A stretch of 14,851 nt of DNA. Source: JBAXHO01 sp037138855 (GTDB taxonomy: Bacteria > Patescibacteriota > Dojkabacteria > B142 > OLB20). The stretch covers positions 1 to 14,851 of the forward strand of contig JBAXHO010000039.1 of the NCBI GenBank assembly GCA_037138855.1, written 5' to 3'. The first letter of the stretch is position 1. Every line of letters begins with the position of its first letter. This document shows, one piece after another, positions 7,112-13,599 of this stretch. The position numbers and the translations under genes were made by a program. Under the pieces are notes generated by a model that saw nothing but the letters and a program-made list of their open reading frames with translations, did not search any database and was not told the DNA's origin.

Positions 7112-8629
7112 ATGATAAGTAAAATTTATAGCATTGCATTAGTAGGTATTGATGGACAGTTAGTTGAGGTAGAAGTGGATATCAAGCTGGGTTTACAGGC
7201 ATTCAATATTGTCGGATTGGCTGGTAAAGCTGTACAGGAGGCAAAAGATCGTGTGGCAGCAGCGATACGTAATTCAGGTTTTCAAATGCCCACACAGAGA
7301 ATTACGGTGAATCTTGCACCAGCAAATCTTATTAAGAATGAGACTTCTTATGATCTGCCAATTGCTGTGGGGATACTTCTCTGCTCTGGGCAATTGCAAG
7401 GAGATCTAGATAGTAGTGTTTTTTGGGGCGAGCTATCTTTGGATGGTGATACGCGTGGTTGTAACGGGGCATTAATTATTGCTGATAGTAGTAAGAAATT
7501 CAATTTCAAACATATTTTTCTTCCTAAATTTAATGCACTTGAAGCGGGAATTACTGCGGGAATTGAAGTTCATCCAGTGAAAAATTTATCTGAAATCGTG
7601 GACTATTTTCAAAAGAAAATTGACTTGAAATATGTTGCTAGTCTGGATAAAGCAGATGAAATTCGGTATGAAGAAAATTATGATTTTAAATTAATCAAGG
7701 GTCAACTAATTGCCAAACGAATTTTGGAAATAGCAGCAAGTGGTGGACACAATGTGTTATTTTCCGGACCACCTGGATCAGGTAAGACATTATTAGCTCG
7801 TTCAGTTTTAAATATTCTTCCACCGCTTAGCTATCAAGAAAGGGTAGAAGTGACCAAAATCCATAGTATTTCTGGTTTGTTGGCCGGTAATGATTTGATC
7901 AAATTACGGCCATTTCGTAATCCTCATCATACCATTTCCTATGCAGCAATGGTTGGTGGCGGTACTATTCCCAGACCAGGTGAAATCTCTTTAGCGAGTA
8001 GGGGAGTTCTTTTCCTGGATGAGTTTAATGAATTTGGCCCAAGGACTCTTGAGGCATTAAGACAACCTTTGGAAGATAGAATTGTAAATATTTCCAGAGC
8101 TTCTGGAATGATGACATTTCCTGCCAATTTTATTTTAATTACAGCTATGAATCCGTGTAAATGTGGATTTTTGGGAGATGTAGAGAAGCCATGCAGCTGT
8201 AGTTCAATGGATTTGGACAAATATAGGAAAAGAATAAGTGGTCCGATTTTGGATCGTATTGATTTACAGTTAAATGTAATGCGTGTAACTAAGAGTGAAT
8301 TTTCTAATCACCAACAACTAGAAGCTAGTGAAGAAGTTCGAAAGAGGGTAGTATCTGCCAGAGATTTTCAGCTATCCCGACTGAATAAATCACAGATCAC
8401 AAATATTTTTTTTAATGCAGAATTGACTAATAATGCCCTAAGAAAAACTTTAAACTTATCGAAAAAAGCTTCGGAAACCATAAACAATGCGGTAGATATC
8501 TTACACTTGAGTGCCCGTGGGTATTTTCGGATTTTAAAAGTAGCTAGGACTATTGCTGATCTGGATCAGTCAGAGATCGTTAAACAAATGCATCTCGAAG
8601 AAGCGATCTCATATCGGAACAGCAGCTGA
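7112..8629 (+). CDS. comM: ComM/YifB-type Mg-chelatase-like AAA+ ATPase
   Basis: The protein has 505 residues, the normal length for the YifB/ComM family. Vibrio and Helicobacter work shows ComM to be a hexameric branch-migration helicase that helps integrate transforming DNA; many bacteria that are not known to be competent also carry it. Residues 1-170 form the Lon-protease-like ChlI N-domain (MISKIYSIALVGIDGQLVEV at the start). Walker A GPPGSGKT is at 219-226 and Walker B VLFLDE at 299-304, followed by the characteristic MNPCKCGFLGD and PCSCS cysteine segment and RISGPILDRIDLQ. The start is taken at ATG 7112, because it gives the family's N-terminus. An in-frame GTG at 7076 would add 12 unrelated residues. 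A TAAAAT at 7099-7104 could serve as -10 for a near-leaderless mRNA, but its -35 is poor. Confidence 0.95.
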   Translation: MISKIYSIALVGIDGQLVEVEVDIKLGLQAFNIVGLAGKAVQEAKDRVAAAIRNSGFQMPTQRITVNLAPANLIKNETSYDLPIAVGILLCSGQLQGDLDSSVFWGELSLDGDTRGCNGALIIADSSKKFNFKHIFLPKFNALEAGITAGIEVHPVKNLSEIVDYFQKKIDLKYVASLDKADEIRYEENYDFKLIKGQLIAKRILEIAASGGHNVLFSGPPGSGKTLLARSVLNILPPLSYQERVEVTKIHSISGLLAGNDLIKLRPFRNPHHTISYAAMVGGGTIPRPGEISLASRGVLFLDEFNEFGPRTLEALRQPLEDRIVNISRASGMMTFPANFILITAMNPCKCGFLGDVEKPCSCSSMDLDKYRKRISGPILDRIDLQLNVMRVTKSEFSNHQQLEASEEVRKRVVSARDFQLSRLNKSQITNIFFNAELTNNALRKTLNLSKKASETINNAVDILHLSARGYFRILKVARTIADLDQSEIVKQMHLEEAISYRNSS

Positions 8630-8630
8630 A

Positions 8631-8698
8631 GTGGTGGCGTTAAAAATAGGGTAGTAGCGTTATAAATAGAGTAGTGGCGTATTGCAATACGCCGCTAC
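8631..8698. repeat. 20-bp degenerate tandem repeats ending in a 28-bp palindrome
   Basis: Three 20-bp units start at 8631, 8651 and 8671. Their beginnings read GTGGTGGCGT, GTAGTAGCGT and GTAGTGGCGT. The last unit runs into an inverted repeat: GTAGTGGCGTATTG (8671-8684) pairs with CAATACGCCGCTAC (8685-8698) with one wobble/mismatch. The element fills almost the whole gap between the convergent comM and def genes, and its outer edge overlaps the def stop codon. No T-tract follows on either strand, so it is more like a dispersed palindromic repeat than a classical terminator, although it could hinder convergent transcription. Confidence 0.8.
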
Positions 8699-9276
8699 TA
8701 CTCAATCGGTGGGAATTCCTCGTATTTTTTGAGGTAAGTATCAAGTTCATTATTGCGCCAGATGTTTTCCGGGTTACTGACATAGTTTAGGAAAAGGATG
8801 CCTTTGAGGTGATCATTTTCGTGTTGGATTATATGTGCGAAGAAACCTTTTGCATCTAATGTAGCTTTTTCCCCTTTGTGATTGATATATTCTACTGTAA
8901 TTTGATCGGGACGTTCGACTGGTCCCCAAAGCTGATTGGCTCCAATTCCTACACTAAGGCAGGCTTCCCAATAAATTCCTCTTTCTTTGGAGTAATTTGT
9001 AATTTCAGGATTAATAAATACTTCCCAGAGTTGTTCATCGGGAATCTTGACGTCTTCGCCTAATTTTTCTTCCAGATCAGTACGACGACAAACACAAATT
9101 GCATACATTCCACCTAATTGAGATGCTGAAAGACCGGCTGTAGTATCGGCATTGTCATTACAGGTGTCGATCATATCTTTGATAAGTGTTTTAATTTCTT
9201 TAGTATTGATGTCCTTCACCAGTTGTACTTTTTGGTTTAAGAAGGGATTACCAATTTGTAATATTTTTCGAATCAT
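8698..9276 (-). CDS. def: Peptide deformylase
   Basis: Def removes the N-formyl group from nascent polypeptides in the cytoplasm. The 192-residue protein carries all three family motifs. Motif I is GLSASQ (48-53, a variant of GLAAPQ), motif II is EACLS (104-108, usually EGCLS) and motif III is HENDH (152-156). C106, H152 and H156 are the expected metal ligands and E153 the catalytic base, so it should be active. Relative to short bacterial enzymes there is an extra segment between motifs I and II (about residues 64-84). The TAG stop coincides with the edge of a palindromic repeat shared with the comM side. The ATG at 9276 follows a promoter whose predicted start point is the ATG itself. No methionyl-tRNA formyltransferase gene is in the window. 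Confidence 0.95.
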   Translation of the reverse strand: MIRKILQIGNPFLNQKVQLVKDINTKEIKTLIKDMIDTCNDNADTTAGLSASQLGGMYAICVCRRTDLEEKLGEDVKIPDEQLWEVFINPEITNYSKERGIYWEACLSVGIGANQLWGPVERPDQITVEYINHKGEKATLDAKGFFAHIIQHENDHLKGILFLNYVSNPENIWRNNELDTYLKKYEEFPPIE

Positions 9277-9282
9277 ATCTGA

Positions 9283-9311
9283 ATTTTACCATGAGAAGAC
9301 ACTCAAGCCAA
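9283..9311 (-). promoter_or_regulatory. Candidate leaderless promoter of def
   Basis: Read on the minus strand: TTGGCT (9311-9306), a 17-bp spacer ending in TGG, then TAAAAT (9288-9283) as an extended -10. Six bases separate the -10 from the def ATG, so transcription would start at or next to the A of the start codon. No Shine-Dalgarno could exist in such a transcript. Confidence 0.5.
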
Positions 9312-9401
9312 GGCATTCTTACTGAGATAGTTCAGGGCTTTCCAAGTCATTTATTTTAGTATAGGATAAATTATTATTTCTATTTTTTAAAAAATCCCAC
9401 A

Positions 9402-10595
9402 ATGGCAGGTGATGTAGTATCTGTCGTGACCAAGAAAGGGCTTGGATCGCGATTAACCAGTTCAATTTCCGGAGTATTTCTTGGAATCATACTATTTTTT
9501 GCCTCTTTCGGGGTATTGTATTGGAATGAAGGCAGAGTGGGACTTTTTCCTCTTGCTCAATCCAGTACTGAAATAAAAAGTGATGTTGTTAATACAGATA
9601 TAAATTTAGACAATCAGGCAGTTTCAACGACCGGGAAAATTACTTCAGAAGCACTTTTAGGTGATGATCTATATCTTCAGCCTGGTAAGTATGCGGTTGT
9701 AAATCGAATCGTGGAAATGTATGCTTGGACTGAAAAATCAGAAACCAGTAGCTCTAGTAATACCGGTGGTTCTCAGACTGACACTACTACTTATACCTAT
9801 AAAAAAGACTGGGTCGAAAATGTAACGGATTCAGCTGATTTCAATACTCCAATCGGACATGAAAATCCTGCCAAAGCATTAAATAGTCAAAATACCGCTA
9901 CATCTGCAGCAAAAATTGGCGTTTATGATGTGGATTTGACTAATATCAAATTGCCAAACTTGAATGATTTGAAATTGACTCAAGATAATTCCATTCTCAG
10001 TTTTGGTGTCCAGCTTGTTGGCAGTAATTATCTTTACATTTCTGCCATGAAAGAATCTCCAGCCTTGGATATCAATAATCCTACTGTCACTGTGCTACCA
10101 GTAAGTACATACACAAATCCGCAAATCGGAGATCTACGTATTAGCTATCAGGTTTTGTCGCTAGACACTAACGTTACTGTTTTTGGAAAATTATCAGGTA
10201 GTTCGATTACAGCATTTCTATCAAAGGATGGTCAAAAATTATTCCGGCTTTTTACTGATAGTCGTGATGGTGCTTTAAACCAGATCAAAACAGAGGATAC
10301 GATTAAGACCTGGTTGTTAAGAGGTGCAGGCTTTTTGATGATGTGGATTGGGCTAAGTTCATTATTTGCGCCATTAACCACATTAGCTGATATTATTCCA
10401 ATTTTTGGTTCAATTGGTAAAGCATTAGTTGGTGGTATTACTATGGTTATAGCTTTTGTACTTACTTTATTGACGATAGTAATATCTATGATGTTGCATA
10501 ATCCTGTTGCTCTTGTAATTGTAGAAGTTTTAGTAATAGTGATTATTGGCGGGGTAGTGTTTCTCTTGATGAAGTTCAAAAAAAGGGCAGCTTGA
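9402..10595 (+). CDS. TMEM43/LUMA-family membrane protein
   Basis: The 397-residue protein matches the TMEM43 family layout (PF07787). A basic N-terminus is followed by one transmembrane helix at about 23-41 ending in LYWNEGR, a signature of the family. A large, mostly polar extracytoplasmic domain lies at about 45-305. Three or four hydrophobic segments from about 312 to 390 include the family's PLTTLADIIPIFGS stretch, and the tail is basic (KFKKRAA). The eukaryotic relative sits in the inner nuclear membrane; the bacterial role is not established. The large domain has a serine/threonine/glycine-rich loop near 120-135. The gene is divergent from def, with 125 bp between starts; a TATTAT at 9372-9377 could be its -10, but no -35 is convincing. 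A strong terminator follows the gene. Confidence 0.87.
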   Translation: MAGDVVSVVTKKGLGSRLTSSISGVFLGIILFFASFGVLYWNEGRVGLFPLAQSSTEIKSDVVNTDINLDNQAVSTTGKITSEALLGDDLYLQPGKYAVVNRIVEMYAWTEKSETSSSSNTGGSQTDTTTYTYKKDWVENVTDSADFNTPIGHENPAKALNSQNTATSAAKIGVYDVDLTNIKLPNLNDLKLTQDNSILSFGVQLVGSNYLYISAMKESPALDINNPTVTVLPVSTYTNPQIGDLRISYQVLSLDTNVTVFGKLSGSSITAFLSKDGQKLFRLFTDSRDGALNQIKTEDTIKTWLLRGAGFLMMWIGLSSLFAPLTTLADIIPIFGSIGKALVGGITMVIAFVLTLLTIVISMMLHNPVALVIVEVLVIVIIGGVVFLLMKFKKRAA

Positions 10596-10617
10596 TCGAT
10601 CTTGATGAAATATTGAT

Positions 10618-10650
10618 GAAACTCCAGGTTTTTACCTGGAGTTTCTTTTT
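10618..10650 (+). terminator. Strong intrinsic terminator after the TMEM43-like gene
   Basis: GAAACTCCAGGT (10618-10629) and its exact reverse complement ACCTGGAGTTTC (10634-10645) form a 12-bp stem with a TTTT loop. Five more T follow (10646-10650). This ends transcription 23 bp after the stop codon and isolates the YmdB gene. Confidence 0.93.
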
Positions 10651-10664
10651 ATAATTATTCAAGC

Positions 10665-10670
10665 TATAAT
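10665..10670 (+). promoter_or_regulatory. Candidate -10 box of the ymdB-like gene
   Basis: A perfect TATAAT lies 15 bp after the preceding terminator and 23 bp before the ATG. Transcription would start near 10677, giving a leader of about 17 nt without a Shine-Dalgarno. The sequence at the expected -35 (TTTCTT, 10642-10647) is poor and overlaps the terminator, so the call is tentative. Confidence 0.38.
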
Positions 10671-10693
10671 TCAGCACTTAATCACGTAGATTT

Positions 10694-11494
10694 ATGAAAA
10701 TACTTTTCATTGGGGATATTTCCGGTAAACCAGGCAGAGAAACTGTCGCCAAGGTTTTGCCAGAAATTCGTGAAAAAGAAAAAGTTGATTTTGTAATTGC
10801 CAATGCCGAAAATTGTTCCGGTGGGAGAGGAATTACGCGTAAAGCTTTACAGGAATTACAGTCAGATGGAATTGATTATTTTACAGCTGGGGAACACGTC
10901 TGGACATATAAAGAATTTCTGGAAGAACTTGAAGATGCCAGTTTGCCTATGGTGAGACCATATAATTACGAAAAAGGAAATTTTATTCCAGGGAAAGGTC
11001 TGGCAGTAATTGACCTAGGAGCTTACAAGATGGGTATTGGTTGTTTAATTGGCAGGGAATTCATGCGAGAGCATGTGGCCAATCCTTTTTGGAGTGCAGA
11101 TGAAATGCTCAATGAGTTTGAAACAAAGGGAATTACACCAGGTAAAGATATTATTATTCTGGATTTTCATGCAGAAGCCACCTCAGAAAAAATATGTCTG
11201 GCATATTATCTTCGTAATCGTGTCACTGCTGTGATTGGCACTCATACGCATGTAGCTACTGCTGATCCCAGGATAATCGAAACTACGGCTTTTGTTTCAG
11301 ATGCCGGTATGGTAGGGCCGAGAGATGCATCATTATGGGTTGATTTTGAAAATGTCATTCACAACTTCAAGTATCCTTACAAAAGAGCTTTCAAAATGCA
11401 GGAAAATGGTCAAAGGATTTTTAACTCAGTTTTAATAGAAACCGAGAATAATATCGCTGTATCTATTAAAAGACTTGATAAAATTCTTGGTTAA
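10694..11494 (+). CDS. ymdB: YmdB-type metallophosphoesterase (TIGR00282 family)
   Basis: The 266-residue protein is full length for the family. Bacillus YmdB is a dinuclear-metal phosphodiesterase acting on cyclic nucleotides (2',3' and 3',5'-cNMP) and affects motility and biofilm decisions. Visible ligands and catalytic residues are D8 (FIGDISGKPGR), E39-N40 (ANAENCSGG), H68, H159 (DFHAEATSEK), H184 and H186 (GTHTHVATAD). The family's GNH motif reads G66-E67-H68 here (TAGEHVW), so the usual asparagine metal ligand is a glutamate. The SDAGMVGPRD segment near 202-211 matches the family's GMTGP loop. It stands alone, between a strong terminator upstream and 333 bp of noncoding sequence before the HU gene. 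Confidence 0.93.
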   Translation: MKILFIGDISGKPGRETVAKVLPEIREKEKVDFVIANAENCSGGRGITRKALQELQSDGIDYFTAGEHVWTYKEFLEELEDASLPMVRPYNYEKGNFIPGKGLAVIDLGAYKMGIGCLIGREFMREHVANPFWSADEMLNEFETKGITPGKDIIILDFHAEATSEKICLAYYLRNRVTAVIGTHTHVATADPRIIETTAFVSDAGMVGPRDASLWVDFENVIHNFKYPYKRAFKMQENGQRIFNSVLIETENNIAVSIKRLDKILG

Positions 11495-11827
11495 TCAGCC
11501 AATTCTTTAAGAAAAATTTTAATCATTCGGATTGCTTTTATCCTAGCGTAATGTGAGCTTTCTCTAGCTTAAGACAATATGCTGCAATAATGATGCTATC
11601 ACTCCAATGTCTGAAAGCATTCATCAAATAAGCTTTTACAAGGTATTAATATATTGACATATTTTTGATCTTGTAAGAACATACAGCACTTATCCTTTCG
11701 AAATATAGGCTCAAATATGGTGTGCTGCAAGGAAACGCTTGACTTTCTTTGACAAATAGTGCATCCTGATACTGTTGATTTTGAATATTCTAAATCAAAA
11801 AATCCATAAGAAAGGAGGTGAAAAATC
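11495..11827. promoter_or_regulatory. 333-bp intergenic region: regulatory region of the HU gene
   Basis: The first 200 bp hold nothing I can name beyond a long-range TTACAAG/CTTGTAA inverted repeat (about 11637-11677). The HU signals lie in the last 90 bp. Two overlapping -35-like boxes, TTGACT (11739-11744) and TTGACA (11749-11754), precede an extended -10 candidate TGA-TACTGT (11767-11775). A 24-bp near-palindrome covers the predicted start point. AAAGGAGGTG ends 8 nt before the ATG; it is the only perfect Shine-Dalgarno in the window. A minus-strand open frame across this region (11599-11829) looks random. Confidence 0.5.
11775..11798. promoter_or_regulatory. 24-bp near-perfect palindrome at the HU start region (possible operator)
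   Basis: Left half TTGATTTTGAAT and right half ATTCTAAATCAA are reverse complements except at one position (11 of 12 pairs), with GAATATTC at the centre. It overlaps the predicted start of transcription of the HU gene. It would suit a dimeric repressor; alternatively it is a leader hairpin in the mRNA. Confidence 0.5.
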
Positions 11828-12100
11828 ATGAATAAAGGTACACTCGTTGATTATGTTGCAAGCAAAACAGGTTCTACAAAAAAAGCTGCTCAAGATATGC
11901 TTGAAGCAGTTATGGAAGCTGTAACAAGTGCTGTGGCAAAAGGCGATTCAGTTACTTTGACTGGATTTGGTACATTCAAACCAGCTCCAAGAAAAGCTAG
12001 AACAGGTCGTAACCCACAAACAGGTGCAACAATCAAAATCCCAGCTCGTACAGTTCCAGCTTTCCGAGCAGGAAAGGAATTTAAAGAAGCTGTTAAATAA
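11828..12100 (+). CDS. hup: DNA-binding protein HU
   Basis: The protein has 90 residues, the standard HU length. It is a histone-like dimer that bends and compacts DNA. The N-terminal helical dimerisation part is MNKGTLVDYVASKTGSTKKA and the family signature GFGTFKPAPRKARTG begins at about residue 46. The arm tip carries RNPQTG (about 61-66), where the proline that intercalates into DNA is found. No IHF-specific features are evident, and a single homodimeric HU is likely. It is the only gene here with a canonical ribosome-binding site (AAAGGAGGTG) and it ends in a strong terminator, as expected of a highly expressed monocistronic gene. The upstream region has a promoter candidate with a palindrome over the start point. 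Confidence 0.98.
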   Translation: MNKGTLVDYVASKTGSTKKAAQDMLEAVMEAVTSAVAKGDSVTLTGFGTFKPAPRKARTGRNPQTGATIKIPARTVPAFRAGKEFKEAVK

Positions 12101-12170
12101 GGATTTTTTTTAACACTTAAACAACCCTGCGCAAGCGGGGTTGTTGTTTGTTTATGAGGATTTTTTTTAA
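12100..12170. repeat. 14-bp direct repeats flanking the HU terminator
   Basis: AGGATTTTTTTTAA occurs at 12100-12113 and again, identically, at 12157-12170, 57 bp apart, bracketing the terminator hairpin. The first copy begins at the last base of the HU stop codon. It may be a leftover of a small duplication or a backup T-tract. Confidence 0.8.
12120..12153 (+). terminator. Intrinsic terminator of the HU gene
   Basis: AACAACCC (12120-12127) pairs with GGGTTGTT (12138-12145). The stem continues inward through a T-G wobble and GC/GC pairs to a GCAA tetraloop (12131-12134, GNRA type), for an 11-bp stem. A T-rich tail GTTTGTTT follows. Confidence 0.9.
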
Positions 12171-12253
12171 AATTGATATTATTAATAAACTAACTTATGT
12201 TAATGAAATTATCAGATATTATGATTTAGATTGTTTTAATTGCACGAGTTAGG

Positions 12254-12285
12254 CTAAATTCATGTACTGAAATGCATGAATTTAG
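12254..12285. promoter_or_regulatory. 11-bp perfect inverted repeat upstream of the AAA ATPase gene
   Basis: CTAAATTCATG (12254-12264) and CATGAATTTAG (12275-12285) are exact reverse complements separated by 10 bp, immediately followed by TATAAT (12286-12291). It lies 14 bp before the -35 candidate of the ATPase gene, so it fits an operator; it lacks the T-tract of a terminator. Confidence 0.55.
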
Positions 12286-12299
12286 TATAATTATTGCAA

Positions 12300-12327
12300 T
12301 TGGCTTCACGAAATGATAAGATATACT
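12300..12327 (+). promoter_or_regulatory. Candidate promoter of the AAA/DUF4143 ATPase gene
   Basis: TTGGCT (12300-12305), a 16-bp spacer and TATACT (12322-12327). The -35 hexamer is the same as the one proposed for def. The predicted start near 12334 leaves a leader of about 11 nt with no Shine-Dalgarno. A competing TATAAT at 12286-12291 has no good -35. Confidence 0.42.
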
Positions 12328-12344
12328 TAATTTAATCAATAATT

Positions 12345-13466
12345 ATGAGAAGAGAAATTAAAGATAAAGTAGTAGAGTATTTGATTCCAGGTCGTGTATT
12401 GGTATTGTATGGTCCCAGAAGAGTTGGTAAAACTACGCTAATAACTGAAATTGTGAAAGAGTATAAGGGTAAAGCCAGATTGTTAAATGCTGAAAGGTCT
12501 TATGAATTAAATGAAATAGAAACTAAAGATTTTTCATTAATAAAAAAGTTGGTTGCTGATATTGATTTACTGGTTATTGATGAAGCTCAAAAATCTAAAC
12601 TAATTGGGGATACATTGAAGATCATTGTTGATAATTTCCCTGAAAAGAAAATATTGATTTCCGGTTCATCCTCACTAGATCTGGCTTATAGCCTGGGTGA
12701 GCCACTTACAGGCAGGAAAAGAACTGTAAAAATGTATCCGTTTTCTATTCGGGAAGTATCGCAAAATCAGTTCGAAATTACTGAAAGATTAGAGGAATTA
12801 ATGATTTATGGCAGTTATCCAAGAGTTATTTTAGCCCAATCTAATATTGAAAAAGAAAATGAAATATTTGAATTAATCGAGAGTTATTTGTACAAGGATA
12901 TACTTGAGTTTGAGAATATCAAAAATTCAAGTAAGATTAGAGATATCTTGAAAGTATTATCTTTTCAAATTGGCTCTGAGGTATCGCTAAGCGAAATTGC
13001 TGGAAATGTAGGCCTATCAGTTCATACAGTATCAAAATATATTGAGTTACTTGAAAAAGTTTTTGTGATATTTAAATTACCGGGTTTTTCCAGAAATTTG
13101 CGTAAAGAAGTAACCAAAAATAATAAATATTTTTTCTATGACCTGGGGATCAGAAACGGTTTAATTAATAATTTCAACACTTTTGCCTTTCGTGATGACA
13201 TTGGAAAACTCTGGGAAAACTTTTGTATTATTGAAAGAATGAAATTTAATGAGTTTGTAAATAATCATGTAAATCAGTACTTTTGGAGGACATATGATCA
13301 AAAAGAAGTTGACTATATTGAGGAAAAGGGGGGGATATTAAATGCGTTTGAATTTACTTTTAAAGATAAGAAACATAAAATTCCAACCGAATTTATTATG
13401 ACATATCCCAGCAGTACCTTTGAACTTATCACAAAAGACAAAATATTTAATTTTGTTGGTGAGTAA
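12345..13466 (+). CDS. AAA_14/DUF4143 family ATPase
   Basis: The 373-residue protein belongs to a large bacterial and archaeal family of predicted ATPases with an AAA_14 N-domain and a DUF4143 C-domain; no general function is established. Walker A is GPRRVGKT (23-30) and Walker B is LLVIDEAQ (75-82). The sensor-like ISGSSS (105-110) and LTGR (121-124) are followed by YPFSIREV (131-138). A winged-helix segment lies near 215-245 (VSLSEIAGNVGLSVHTVSKY). The C-domain shows FFYDLGIRNGLI, then GKLWENFCIIE and FWRTYDQKEVDYIE. The nuclease-like motif that usually reads E-x-K here reads AFEFTF (334-339), with threonine where lysine is expected. A run of seven G (13328-13334) inside the gene is a possible slippage site, but the frame is intact. 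The gene stands alone behind the HU terminator. Confidence 0.9.
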   Translation: MRREIKDKVVEYLIPGRVLVLYGPRRVGKTTLITEIVKEYKGKARLLNAERSYELNEIETKDFSLIKKLVADIDLLVIDEAQKSKLIGDTLKIIVDNFPEKKILISGSSSLDLAYSLGEPLTGRKRTVKMYPFSIREVSQNQFEITERLEELMIYGSYPRVILAQSNIEKENEIFELIESYLYKDILEFENIKNSSKIRDILKVLSFQIGSEVSLSEIAGNVGLSVHTVSKYIELLEKVFVIFKLPGFSRNLRKEVTKNNKYFFYDLGIRNGLINNFNTFAFRDDIGKLWENFCIIERMKFNEFVNNHVNQYFWRTYDQKEVDYIEEKGGILNAFEFTFKDKKHKIPTEFIMTYPSSTFELITKDKIFNFVGE

Positions 13467-13556
13467 ATTGAATATACTGTAACTACGTGATTTCTGAGCT
13501 GCTGCTTTTATGATGTATCCATTTTGCTTTATTTGTAACGCCAATATTGATAAGGG

Positions 13557-13598
13557 GGTGAATATTGACTGGTGAATATTCACCTGTTATAATTCACC
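13557..13598 (+). promoter_or_regulatory. Leaderless promoter embedded in a four-half-site operator
   Basis: Six blocks of exactly 7 bp: GGTGAAT (13557), ATTGACT, GGTGAAT (13571), ATTCACC (13578), TGTTATA, ATTCACC (13592). The four GGTGAAT/ATTCACC half-sites are symmetric about 13577.5, and the middle two form the perfect palindrome GGTGAATATTCACC. Interleaved is a strong promoter: TTGACT (13565-13570), a 17-bp spacer, TG one base before the -10, and TATAAT (13588-13593). The predicted start is 13600, the A of the next gene's ATG. Binding to these sites would block RNA polymerase. The natural candidate for the binding protein is the wHTH protein encoded immediately downstream. Confidence 0.82.
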
Positions 13599-13599
13599 T

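Noticed and set aside
8671..8698. Bidirectional intrinsic terminator between comM and def
   Set aside because: The hairpin is strong but neither strand has a T-tract after it, and it belongs to a repeat series; kept as a repeat element.
11599..11829. Minus-strand 76-codon open frame opposite the HU regulatory region
   Set aside because: Its start overlaps the HU ribosome-binding site, it is rich in Cys/Phe/Ser, and no family is recognisable.
13338..13583. Minus-strand 81-codon frame
   Set aside because: It overlaps the end of the ATPase gene and the operator region and looks like a chance frame.
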